Assembly: GCA_032158295.1 (NCBI GenBank)
Contig: CM063245.1
Coordinates: 4,016,700-4,080,699, forward strand
DNA: 64,000 bases
Direction of reading: 5' to 3'
Source of the DNA: Pycnopodia helianthoides
Lineage: Eukaryota > Echinodermata > Asteroidea > Forcipulatida > Asteriidae
In this document: positions 11,083 to 22,832 of the stretch, one piece after another
Numbering within the stretch: the stretch's first letter is position 1
How the letters are laid out: the number at the start of each line of letters is the position of its first letter
Position numbers and translations under genes: made by a program
Notes under the pieces: model-generated
What the model was told of the DNA's origin: nothing
The model's database searches: none
What the model saw: the letters and a program-made list of their open reading frames with translations, nothing else

Positions 11083-14000
11083 TTTTATTGTTCTGTTGTG
11101 TTGTTACGACTGAGTGACTGTACTCTGTTTCTGTTGTAATGTTGTTTTTTATAAGTGTCGGATTGAAAATGGCGGTCTGTGGTGAATTGCATGACGGGAA
11201 GAGAATTCTTAAAGTGTGTTGTTGAACCCTGATTGAGGGCGCAATACAAAACAGATAACTGATTTTTGTTTCCGAATTAAAATCCTCTTTTGTATATTAT
11301 GTGTATTAAAACTAAAACTAATATTTATGTTATGGAAAGTCTCAAAGGGTGGGGATGTCTATCGTGCATCTCTAAATACTCTTAGAAATGTTTTCTGAAA
11401 GCGTATCTCCGTTGTTGACCAATCAAGGTGCGTGGTGATCCCTCAATGGTAAGTGGACAGTAGTATGGATAATACAGGGGACCAGTCCAAGGCCATGGTG
11501 TTGACTGTACTCCATTGACTTATTCATCCGCTCATAATGGTAAGTAGTGCCTCTGCGAGGTGTCTCAAAATACCACTTACTCGAGACATTTTACTGATTT
11601 CTTCGCAATTTATTTCCTACAAAATCATTGAAAACAAGATTGTTATCTGACCATCTTTTATTTTCAACTCCAACTAATAATAGGTTATAGTTTTAACAGC
11701 GCAATCGCACAAAGGTGACACGGTCCCGCACTACATTCTGGTTGTCTGCGACTCGACCACCCAGAAGAAATGTGAATTGCGCCATTTTCACCGTAGTTTA
11801 AATTCCACTACCGAGGACGAAGGATACAATTTCTTTCGAATTTGCCACGGAAAACCCACAGAGTCACTTCAGTCGAGTCCTGGTCCCGTGTCCTTCTGGC
11901 TGCAGTCTTACACAGGGGTTTTGTAAGAGACGAAATTGAACCAATATCGCCGATATTTGGTGCCGGAATTTGATAGAGTCGGCAGTCGGAAAATGTAACG
12001 AAGATGACATGCTACTCGTCATGCTCGTTGGAGTCTACAGTACATTGTGCGTGGATATACTGACGACATTATAAAAGGTAGGCCGAAACATGTTGTTTTT
12101 TGTTAATAGTATACGAACGTTTTTGCACCATTTAGTTTTAACCAACACCAACGTCCGACCACTCAGCGTTCATCACCATCGGGTTTGACGTTTTTTTTAA
12201 ATAAAATGTGAACCGTCCATCATGACTGTGTGGGCCCAAACAAATTTCTCGCACATGGAAGCATTTCACTGTTTTCAGATAAACTTTTCAAAACTGCAGT
12301 ACACAATCAAACCATTTGTGTAGGCCTACCGGAAAAGTCACCCAGAATGAATTGTTATAACCAGGTGGGTAATGCAATGTGGTCATTGGTGAAAAAGTGA
12401 CAACTGGTTTCTGAACTCTTTCCCTAAAATTAAACATTTTATGAAAAACAAGCTTTATTAGACAAAAAATCACTGATTTTTCTTGTTTATTATTTCAATA
12501 ATCAACCATGTAACTGTGTTATCCCCATGATCAAAAGGTCTCGGTAACAGCATCAAAGTCACGGAATACAGAACTGAACCTGGAAAGGAGCCCACCGCTT
12601 GGAATTGACAGCTATACAGTTCACATGTCAGAGCTCATGTCAAACTATTAGAGATAATTTTGTGCTGGTTGTTGTCTTTGGATCTGGCTGACATGACGAA
12701 AATGGAACTTGTCACTGGATGAGACGATACGGTAAGACATATTTTGTCGTGTTAGTGAGTGTACCAGTTTGAATCTGATTTCTAGATGTATCGCGATTGG
12801 AAGCATGTACATACATATACATGCACCTTTTCTAATTCTCTCAGTCTCACATTTTCTCATAAGGAACTTGCTGAGGTTTGAACGTGCATGTTTAAATAAT
12901 GCTGACAATTTTTTTCAAAAGTATGTTTGTAACAAATAATTAGTGTCGTCCACTGCAGCTTATAGCCTACGGATTAACATTACACGAACATTTAATATTG
13001 TGGGAAGTCTCTGTCTCGAACATCTGTTATGTAATGTCAACGAGTGTGTATTGATATGCTAATTTCTTCGGCTGGCAAAAACGTTAATCTACTATAGAAA
13101 ATATATACATTTGTTCTCCGCAAGTTATGTGTCATGCCTTAGTGTACAGACCATTCACTTTTGTAATGAAACACTAGTTCGAGATTTACATGCAATTTAG
13201 AAAACTTTGGTTTATTCCCAACATACACAAATCTACTAAGATTACAATTTCATGTTCGCGATGAGCTAAAAACTCAGTGACCTGACAACAGGAGAGCTCG
13301 CCAAGAAAGTTGAATGTTTTCTTCGTTTTTGATCTGCTATGAATGCAAATAACATGCTGAGGCTTTCAATAACAATATTCACCAAGGCAGAAGATCAGGA
13401 AAATGCTTGACAATGAATTAGCAAAGCTGTCAACCTCTCTCCCTGATTCTGCAGAAAGTTCCCTGAAAATAAACAAATCTTTCCTCGTTCTGATGAACAA
13501 ATTTGAACATCTCCTTGATTATGGAAACTTTTCCCCTGTTATGTTGACTGAAATATTATCCCTGTTTTTATGTGTTATGCAAAATATCCATGATTGCAAG
13601 ATGCAAATGTTGCAGCTCTAAATTAGTTGATGCTATATGAGGCTTTGAGATATTAAACCTTGCCACGTCAAAGGATGACCTTCGAAGGCTACATCTGGGG
13701 TGAAAATACAGAAACATTTTGGATTATGGTGATTTTTTGTGCACGGTGGAAATAAATTTAGATTATTGTGTAATAATCTGTCCTACATATGAGATGTGTT
13801 GGTTTTAAAAACAACCAGGTTTTAAAAATAACCTCGACGTTTTGATTATGTAACTTCGTCGTCAGGAAAAAGCAAAGCAAGCATGCGGTTGAAGACTAGA
13901 GCACATGTGTGCAAACTCAGTTTTTGCAACCGGACAAAGGCTAGTTTTGTTACGTTTGTTGTCAGTTCACATGATGTCTGTCGAAATTATGATAATAGCT

Positions 14001-14572
14001 ACATGGGAATATGATGTCCACTATGACTTCGGTATGAAAGGTTTTAATCAAAGTAGATGATTGTAAAAAACGAAAACAAGAAAACTTTAGTTTCAATCCA
14101 AAAACATGATGAGTGACGCTTTCTTAATATTAAATTTTCATTGACCAATGACAGCTGTACGACTCGTTTTGTTGGATTACAATGGTGACGTCATGCATAC
14201 ATATTAAGAAAGGCGTATACTACCAAATACAATCCTCCATCAGAGAAATACTTTCTTCTGAAATACTGTCAAAGTCGAGAACATAATGCTTAAAGACCCC
14301 GGCACAAACCACCTTTGCTTTTGATTGCCGCAGTGATGCGCGTGCACAAATCCTTCACAACACACCAACGTGTTTTTTGGGTGTTTTTTTTACCAAAACT
14401 TGAGAACATTTCAAAAAAGGTTGTCGACTGTATGATGTTGTTATTGAAAATAAGAGGATGTTAATTAATTTAATTGTCCTGCATCATTACTAATGACACA
14501 ATTTCCCCGTAAAATAAGATGTACGTGAAAAGGAGCTGGTATAAAAATGACGTCAGTTAAATTTTGTTTTGT
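11083..14572. other. Intergenic region upstream of survivin, no gene recognised
   Basis: The first bases upstream of survivin would contain its promoter. An AAAATGGCGG word at 11165-11174 resembles a YY1 site, seen by eye only. A 72-codon open frame at 13403-13621 (+) has a plausible amino-acid composition but matches no family I know. A CRE octamer TGACGTCA is at 14186-14193 and another at 14548-14555. I see no RNA gene and no obvious transposon ends. Confidence 0.4.
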
Positions 14573-15626
14573 TTACTTATAAACTACTTCATCGTAGGGA
14601 GGAGGTGCTGAAGGTTCAGTCTCTTGCGCATGGGCCGTGGGCGGGTAGCCTGTCTGTGGGGTCCTATAAAACAGAAAACAAACATTGCTTAATAAAACTC
14701 TTAACATTATTGCTTTAAACTTAGTACCAATTTACTCTGGGTAATGTAGATTTCGCTACTGACGGTGCATGTATACACAACACCAACAAACCTCCAAACA
14801 AAAAACAAAACAAAACTTTTGCGTTTATAATCAGCCATCACACTGCATGGCTCTCTATTATCGTGGGTGTGTTTGAGTGTAAACTGCCATGACAAATTTA
14901 AAAAACATGCAAAGCACCAATCTAGGGCACGGTTAACGTGTCCAAACATTTTCGTAACTGGATTTTGATAAATATTATCACAAATTCCATGATATTTTTT
15001 TAATCCAACGTCTCGACTATACAGAAACGATGATTTTTTAAGCTCCTATATCTACATTACCCATATAAACCTGTCTGCACAGGTGGTGTTCGCTGCTGGG
15101 GTGGCACCGCACCCCGTGCTTGGGGATAGGGTTGTTGCCGAGGGTATGTCCCTGTAGTATACTGAGGACCCACTGTTGTTGGATACCCAGTTGGGGGCTG
15201 ATCTTGTCCAGGTCCGTAAGATTGGTACGGTGCCGAACGCTGTCCGGTCATCCTCACCTGCGGCTCTTGTGGGCCCAAGTTCACATGAAAAGCAAAGTTT
15301 TGGGCTGTCTGCTCCTGGTGCCGTCGAAACGATCGATACAGACAACAAAATCTCACTAACGTAACAACACCAGTTAATATCAGCATAGCCCCGATAGCGA
15401 TGTAGATCAACACCTGCCAAGCTATCAAAAGATTGATCTGCAGTATGTAGCTCACTATTCCATAACTTATTAATCCGAGGCCAGCTGCAAAGCAAAACAA
15501 ACTGCAGACAAACCCGTTTCTGAGAGGCCTGGCCGAACAGATGAAGGTGCAAAAACCACCATCTCCATGTTGGTGGTTACGGTTGCCATCTGGGAAGCCC
15601 CTTGATCGTCCCCCTGCTTCTCCCAT
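14573..15626 (-). CDS. Two-pass membrane protein with Pro/Tyr-rich cytoplasmic tail and terminal PPPY motif (paralogue 1)
   Basis: Two exons on minus, 15061-15626 and 14573-14663, join in phase (GG|G) into 219 codons (218 aa). The N-terminus is Gly/Arg/His-rich (GNRNHQHGDGGF). Two hydrophobic segments follow at about residues 38-62 and 68-97. The tail is rich in P, Q, Y and G (GYPTTVGPQY, TYPRQQPYPQ) and ends with PSAPPPYDEVVYK. PPPY is a PPxY ligand for WW domains such as those of NEDD4-type ubiquitin ligases, so an endosomal or trafficking role is possible but inferred. The next gene upstream (18199-19657) is a paralogue with the same exon split, at the same codon phase, and the same layout. 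I cannot assign a named family. The start ATG is the only one ahead of the first hydrophobic segment in frame. Confidence 0.75.
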
Positions 15627-18198
15627 GACATAAAATAACGTTGCTCAAGTAGCCTTTAATATACGTTCCACTTTTTGTACGCAGGATTCTTAGTCATTCA
15701 AACGGCCATGCAGGCGTCTTTCCCCTGAAGCATTATGTCTGATAGAAGAGGTTTAACCCCGAATATTTGTTTTGTTTATCATGGAGCAATATTAAGAGTA
15801 TACTTCAATATCTCTGACGTACATAAGGCATGTGAAATCGTTAAATTTAGGCGGTTACACCGTAGCTCTATGGAACTTGCTCTATGGTTACACCAAGCAC
15901 GACATTGAGCATGACAGCACAGTCCGTCGCACAAACCACAAAATTCACTGAAAAGCACATATGTATGTGTCAACCTTCAGATAGCTCCTTTCCTCAGCAG
16001 TATCGATACGCCCATACCTGGATGGATTTTTCAAATTCAGCCTTTTGTGTTCTAAATGAAGGCCTATAAAAATAGACGCCACGTTGTTTACCACAATAGT
16101 CAATGATGGATGATGACAATGTACATAATGCTGCAGATGAAAATAAGCATATATAGCAAATCCCATGAAGGCTCAATGGAGATACCGATTTCAGAATGCA
16201 CTTGGAATTCCCATTTCAACTGACCCAACTACAGCATAAGTTTCAATAAAATCACTGGCATGTTGTTGGCAATTGTACTGGTTGTATGAATATCAATGTG
16301 TGTACAGCCCGTTTATTTCGAACTGAAGGTCATGGCTTTGTTATGCAAAATGTCACAATAAAACCCACTGCAGTGTGCCGTGTCAACAATCCAAAATGAG
16401 TCAGACTTACTGCAGCCATGTGAGATCAATAATTTAGTAATGGAAAGCTACAGGTAAAGAAGAGGATTTTATAATATGTAAAATAATACATGTATATACT
16501 CCATGTATCATATCTACAGAGAAGAGGGGGAAACTATACTTCCTCAGGATCAGAGTTATAAGGAAAACTCCATAAACAACCAAACTTACCATAAACAAGA
16601 AAACTATTTTACTGTCTAACTAACATTAAAAGAACAAATTTAAAATAAATAAATATAAATATAGCAAAATAAATAAATAATAAATTAATAAAATTACAAA
16701 AATATAATATCATATTATAAAATTGTAATTAGACAGAACCTGTACATCTGACACAATCATGTTTTCGTACGTGGTAAAGTTGTTGTTTTGTGTAATTTTA
16801 ACGTATCCGACCGAGTATCGAACGCCAGTTGTGATAATTAATATAGAAACAAAAAGTTTCAATCGGAAAGCTCATCCTGTAACTTCATACAATTCCCCCG
16901 CTTTATGTAAAAGACAGTGAACCATTGACCTCTCGCATATGACGTCACAAGTGTGTTACACTGCCCTCACTGAGTTCAAAACGAAAACCTTCATTGGCTG
17001 ATGTGTGGCGCGTACACACGTGAGCGTTTTGTATGATATTAGCGATGACGTGTTCTATTGACATTATATTCATTCCCCATGCTTGTGTGGGGTATAATAA
17101 TAAAACCTTACGGGATCAACCATGTAATAAATTGACTTTTGATTATCTGTTTATCTCCATTCTTTACTCTCGAGACTTCAAAAGAAAAATGTGCAAAACG
17201 AGGCAGGATGGGAGCTATAACCTGACGCATAGCTATTTTGTTGAATACCATGTCGTATTTTGATTACTATTGTCATAACAACAAATAAAAGATAAAAACA
17301 AATAAAAGCAGTTACACTTTGATAGCAATGACACGTGATATAAGGACACAATTTTATTATTCATACCCAATGAGCAACTTTAGAAGGCAGAGTGGTGAAA
17401 CAAACATGTACAAAAATCTTTTTTTTAAACGTCACTACAGAAGAAAGTTAATACTGCACAACAGCGATGATGCGTTTTACGTGTTACTCGTAATATGTCC
17501 ATATCAAAATAAAGTATAAAAATTGGTTGAATTCTAGCCCCAGAAAATTGAGTGTATTTAACAAAAAAGACACATCAAACTTGTCCATTAAAACTTCCAT
17601 TTCTGCACAACCATTCAGACCCATGTATGGGTTCTCCTCTTTTAAGCACACACATTTTGTTGCACAGGGAAAATACAGCTCGAGATGTCTTCGCAAAGCC
17701 AATAGCAGTGCACCAATCACATCAATGTGTTAAATAGCATTCTAACGAGATTACTTGTAGGATGCTGTAATGCATTGGTGTAATTGGTACGCTGCTATTG
17801 GCTTTGCAAAGAAATATTTTCTTTGTTTCACAGACTTCAAATGTCCGTGAAGTTGTGGTGATACATTTAAAAAATGCAAGTGAAATCTTTGCCGATAAAA
17901 AATATCATCATAAAAATAAGTTTAAACAAATATATAAAATAAGCAAGTAACCCCCAAACCTGATACATGTATAGCAAGCCCTTTTTCAAAAAGCAAGGCT
18001 TTTAGATTAAAAGTCAGTCTCTGTGATTTTGGCCTTGCGGTAGATATAGATACATAGGTATTAAAATGTTCGTACAACGTGGATATTTTATACCTTGGAC
18101 CTTGTGATAATTTTACCATTTATAAACAAACAAAAATAATAATCATAGCGGTAAATAATTAGGAAGGAATATTTCATCCCAGATGGGGTTGATGATGA
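15627..18198. other. Intergenic region between the two PPxY membrane genes
   Basis: No exon recognised. The stretch 16620-16730 is very AT-rich (AAATAAATA-type sequence). A CRE octamer lies at 16940-16947, about 1.3 kb upstream of paralogue 1. An inverted repeat at 17695-17811 is listed separately. Confidence 0.4.
17695..17811. repeat. Inverted repeat with about 38-bp arms
   Basis: GCAAAGCCAATAGCAGTGCA on the left and TGCTATTGGCTTTGCAAAG on the right are complementary, and complementarity continues inward (CACCAATCACATCAATG facing CATTGGTGTAATTGGT). The loop is about 45 bases. It may be a small fold-back element or a hairpin. Confidence 0.6.
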
Positions 18199-19657
18199 TC
18201 ACTTATTGTTCTGCTCATTCATTATAATCACTTCATCGTAAGATGGTGGCGGTGGCATCGTGACTGATGAGTTAATTGGCGCTGGTCCGTGGGAAGGGTC
18301 AGTGGGTGGATATGGTGCCTGTGTTCTGATGGAAAAGGAAAATGCTGCCGTTAAGGAAAACAATAGATATGGAATACTACAGGATAACAATGTAGGGGAA
18401 AAAAAACATAATTAAAACACAAATCAGCGCCACAAAAGACTGTGCAAACGTTGTTAAACTTTATGACAAAATGATGGTTTGGAAATGCAACAGGGCCTAG
18501 TATTCTAGTACAGTTACATTTTCTGTGAAGTTTATTTGCCAGAATTGTTCTAGTTTCTTTCTTTTTTTCTTCTTGAAGCCTCAAGTTATAGGCTACTGCA
18601 TAAAATAACAGCTGAATATGATACGATATGTTCTCCTTAGTTTTTAAGGCAAGATTTCAGTAAATTGTAAACTGTCATCTACGGGAAAATACACAATTTT
18701 CCTGTTTTCTGAACTTTTAATGTTACGCGCCATTTTATGTGTTACGAAATACAGTGTATTTTGAAACCAGTTTTAAACACAAGCTGAAATTCCTCTTTTA
18801 AGGGTTCCAGTTCAGTTTTTATCTCTGCCTTCTGGTTGAAACAGCCAGCAGTTAATAGAAGTATATTCATACTGACAGAGACACATTAATATCTGATGTG
18901 ATTTGTTTTATCATAACATTGTACATTGGTGGACAAAATTCAAGAACTCAGTTCTACTTGTACATACCCATATGATGCTGAGTATGGCTGTGGCTCATTA
19001 GCGATGGATTGTGGAGGAAAGAATTGCACACCTCCAGGTGTTGTTGGATATTGGGGATACGGTGCAACACCCCCCGCTTGGGTGTAGGGAGGCACTGGAC
19101 CTCCTGCTTGGGAGTAGGGTGGTTGAAAGGGTACCATCGGACCCACTGTTGCTGCATATCCGGGTAGGGGTTGCTCCCGTTCAGCTCCGTAAGGTGGGGC
19201 TGCTGTCATACTTTGTCCAGTGATCGCCCACAAGTGCGGCTGCGGCTGCTGTTGTGTTGTTAGCTGTGGTCCCAAGTTTCCTTGTGAAACAGTCGACACT
19301 GTTGCTTGCTGCTCTTGCTGACGTTGATCTATTTGATGAAGGTGGTAGACTCTCCAAAAGCCAAAGGATGAACATATTATCAGCATTATCCCAACACCAA
19401 TGCAGGAAAACCCTTGCCATGGAGTAGTTGAGAAGATGACACTCGTTGCAATGCCGTAAAACAAAAACCCAATGCCAAGTCCGATACAGATGAAACTGGA
19501 AAGCAGACGGCGCTGAATGGGGCTCTGTTGTGCGCCTCCCTGGCGGAAAAAAATGTTAAAACCTCTTCCACCACCCCGATGATGATGATGCCCGGCACGC
19601 CGATGTTGACGACGGTTGCCTCCTCGTCTCCCCCTCTACGCCCCCTTGTCCTCCCAT
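18199..19657 (-). CDS. Two-pass membrane protein with Pro/Tyr-rich tail and PPSY motif (paralogue 2), one frame break near the start
   Basis: Two exons on minus, 18968-19657 and 18199-18325, with the donor after TATGG as in paralogue 1. The joined length is 817 nt, one base too many. The surplus lies near 19630-19640, where a five-G run breaks the frame between MGGQGG and a Gly/Arg/His-rich stretch (GNRRQHRRAGHHHH) that matches the N-terminus of paralogue 1. Without it the product is about 271 aa. Two hydrophobic segments follow (FICIGLGIGFLFYGIATSVI and FSCIGVGIMLIICSSFGF), then a long tail with repeats (PPYSQAGG, PPYTQAGG, PYPQYPTT) and a C-terminal PPPPSYDEVIIMNEQ. PPSY fits PPxY. Function unknown; WW-domain binding is inferred. 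The single surplus G is more likely a sequence error than inactivation. Confidence 0.7.
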
Positions 19658-20890
19658 TGCACGCAGATTCTGGGGTCGTTTTCCAAGATTGTCAAGTTTC
19701 ACTTATACTGCTACTGACTGATGTGTCCTTTCCTGGCAGTAGTTCAGATAAGTTGCTTTCTAAAATATTTGGTGTCCTACAAGCAAGTTTTGTTTACCTA
19801 TGCAAATCATTGCTAACAGACTGCAACTCTTTGGCCGCACATTGAGTCACTTCTAGCTCAGATACAAAAACGGTACGATGAGCTTATCAAAAGTCAGAAA
19901 TTCTACTGCCAAAAAAATAATGTTCATTAGGGGATCACTCGCAGCAGATCATCATTGACAACAGTTGATGAAAAAAACAAAATACTGTTCGACGTAACTA
20001 GTTCTCACTTTCAAGCTGCAAAGGTGAATCTTTGAAGCAGCAGTAGCATCGACGACCTGCACTGATTGCATGAAGCCATGGATACCAGGACCAATCTAGT
20101 TTGGAAATTAACCTTTACATGACCAGATGACCCTGTTCTGTTGTGTGCTAGGCCTTGTTGTAGACCTAGGCCTTGTTGTTTACCGGGATCAATGATGACC
20201 AGCTGAAACAAAGATCAAATCCCCAGTGAAAATCGATCATTCTTGAGATAATGTACGTGTACCTCTTCTTCGTCTACAACTGAGCATGGGTCACATTTCA
20301 AATGAGACTCATGCAGTGTTAGGCCCTATGATACACTCCTTGTCTGTCGATGAGTTCTTACAATAATTATTGTACGCATTCTACACTATGAAATTCCCCG
20401 GCTGTATAACAATAAAACGCGAAGTCATCTCCGATAGTAAGCCTTCGTTAAAGCTACGGGTATAGTGTGTGTGGTGGTAAAAAGTGTGCCACCTTGGCGC
20501 TTCTGCATAATGCATTGTATCAATAGCAACCTTAACGCACTGTCGCATAATCACATAGAAACGTCAATAATTGTGACGTCACAAACTTGCGTTGTATAGT
20601 AGGGGAACTAACTTGGTGAAAATAAGATTGTGTAACACACAAACTTAAGGTTGTACTTCTGTCTCACCAATATAGTATTAGTTGTAGCATTAGTGTCAGG
20701 TGTTTATACAGTAAATAAACATGATTTGTCGGTATATTATAAAGGGACCTATGATACGACAGAGGGCGTCCCACTCAACGGGCTATTTCCCCTGTTCTCA
20801 GCATGGAGAAAGGACAGAGTCGATGTTCTCAGCGACAAGAACATCGGAAAAAGACCCGTTATATGAGACGCCCGCTATCATCTCCAAAGT
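19658..20890. other. Upstream region of paralogue 2, no gene recognised
   Basis: Presumed promoter side of the PPxY gene. A CRE octamer TGACGTCA lies at 20574-20581, about 0.9 kb upstream of the ATG. No other recognisable element or coding exon. Confidence 0.35.
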
Positions 20891-21125
20891 CTCCCATTCC
20901 ATAGAGCAGCTTAAGCACAATAAATGTTTGCTCACTAGTCAAAGAATATCAGTCAAAATACCATATCATGTATCATCTGTGACTACGGGAGTCCTCCATT
21001 GTTGCCAAGCAGAAAATTGTTAAGCCGTTTTATCGGCCTCCATGGTTATACCATGGAGGTAGAAAGACCCTCCATGGTTCTTGCTCTATGGTTGTTTTCC
21101 TAAGCAGCTCAATGAAAGTGGGTCC
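20891..21125. mobile_element. MITE, family GGGCCCAATTTCATA, copy 5 (degraded ends), with an inner hairpin
   Basis: Degraded ends CATTCCATAGAGCAGCTTAA and TAAGCAGCTCAATGAAAGTG keep the family inverted repeat and interior (GCAGAAAATTGTTAAGC). A perfect small hairpin, CCTCCATGG-TTATA-CCATGGAGG, lies at about 21038-21060, followed by another CCTCCATGG. Confidence 0.55.
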
Positions 21126-21834
21126 TGGTCCTTGCTTTTGGTTGAACATTTTATTTAATTTGTAAAGTTTTTTTTGACCTTCCATTCGTGCTCCAATGAC
21201 TCAAGATTTCACAACACTATTTAATTGAGGTGAAAAGAATGTATTTGGAATTAATTTCACAAGAGCCATGCCAGCTTTGGAGCCGGTGTGGCAGGAGATT
21301 CTGCCCCCCGCCCCCCTCGAAATTCTGTCTCCTCATAATTCTGTCCCCTCATAATTCTGTTCCCTCATAATTTCTGTCCCCTAATACGGCCGAACCAAGA
21401 ACAAATTTCTTCTGTTTTTTTTTAATCAACCTCCTTCAGCCCACATTAATTTCCCATACGGGACAGAATTTCAGTTCAGGGGACAGATTTCCCAACGACA
21501 CCAGAAGTGGTTCATGTAATCAATATGGGTACATGTACATCATTGCAATATTGTTCTTCCATCTGGGTTGCTTTCTATTGGTTTTGAGAAAAGTAAATAT
21601 CACCAAACTACTTTTTATTCCATCGAATTTGCAAAAAAATTGTAAACAACCACAGCAGAAAATGTCATCAACATTATTTAGTCCTCCTTTGAAATAAATT
21701 AAAATAAAATAGATCAATGAAATTAATTCGTTTTTTGTGTAACTTTATTCGAAAATGAATGACAAAAATACAAATTGAGAAGAATAACATCGAGTCCCAA
21801 GTTCTCCATGATATCTTTGAATTCACCAACAATA
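21126..21834. other. Intergenic region with short tandem TTCTGTCCCCTCATAA units
   Basis: At 21290-21385 a roughly 16-bp unit of the form TTCTGTCCCCTCATAA is repeated about four times with changes. A partly inverted counterpart (GGGACAGAATTTCAG, GGGGACAGATTT) is at about 21460-21490. No coding exon. Confidence 0.5.
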
Positions 21835-22447
21835 ACAAACTAAATTTGGCATGAGTTAAGGTAGCTTTTAGCCTATCGATATACTTTAATTCTAAAAACA
21901 AAACAAAGTTATGTCATCTTTGTTCTCAATTGTTTAACAGTTTCCACAGAAGCATAACAAAGAGACAGTGAATTCTCCATAAATAAATGTGTGTTAAGTA
22001 TTTAAGAAAATATTATTAGGCATTAATAACTTAATGAGAGCCTGTAACCAGCCGTTGGGAATCTCATTTCAATTCACCCATGTCAAAATTAAAACTATAC
22101 AAATTCACTTGCTTATTCCTTACACCCCCCTTCATATTTACTTGATTGATGACAAAAATAGAAGGCAGGTACCCCCAAAATATCATCCCAATTTCATCGG
22201 GCTGGAAGAGGCAGTGAATTCTATATGAATAATTGTGTGGTTAATATTTCAGAAACATACGTGTAGTACATGTACAGCATTGCTAAATAACCTTGTGTTG
22301 CAGAATCTGATTTCCAATCACACATACCTCAAGTCAAAATCTGAAAATTCACTTAGTTGTTGCTTTTTCAACTATTTACTTTATTAGTTTGCAAGTCAAT
22401 ATTTGATAATCAAAATTTCATCTTGAATACAAGTCAGGTAAACTGCT

Positions 22448-22518
22448 CTACATGATGTCAACCAGTATTCTGTCCAAGTACGTTTTTTTTTACTCTGTGG
22501 AACCAGGTTGCAGTAGGT
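22448..22518 (-). pseudogene. Relic of a third carbonyl-reductase terminal exon
   Basis: On minus this reads a degraded copy of the end of exon 6, with YLDR, LVDIM and the stop codon still recognisable (stop at 22448-22450). The upstream half is disrupted by a T-run in place of the FNGN codons. It lies 0.3 kb beyond the true terminal exon and is followed by a copy of the same 3' flank. It is a fossil of tandem duplication, not an alternative exon. Confidence 0.6.
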
Positions 22519-22832
22519 CATTAAATTCTACCCTGCATGACAAGAATAGAGCCAACAATTCCAAAATACAATCCGAATTGGAATGAAAGAGACAGTAATA
22601 CAAAATTCATATTTGTATTTTCAGAAGTACACGAGCATTAGTAGGTGGTTCAGTTTGAAAATAAATGTAAAAATTGAAAGAAAAAAGACCATTCTTAAAT
22701 GTTTACTTTAAAGTGTAAATAACACAGAATGGCTGAGTTGTTGCTTCTTCCATATTTTGTATAAAGTTGTATTAAAGCCAATTGATAACCCAATTTTCAT
22801 ATTGAATACTATAGTCTGGTAGACTGCTAGTG

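Noticed and set aside
13403..13621. 72-codon open frame beginning MLDNELAKLS
   Set aside because: No family similarity, no splice partner recognised and no neighbouring support; kept only as a note in the intergenic entry.
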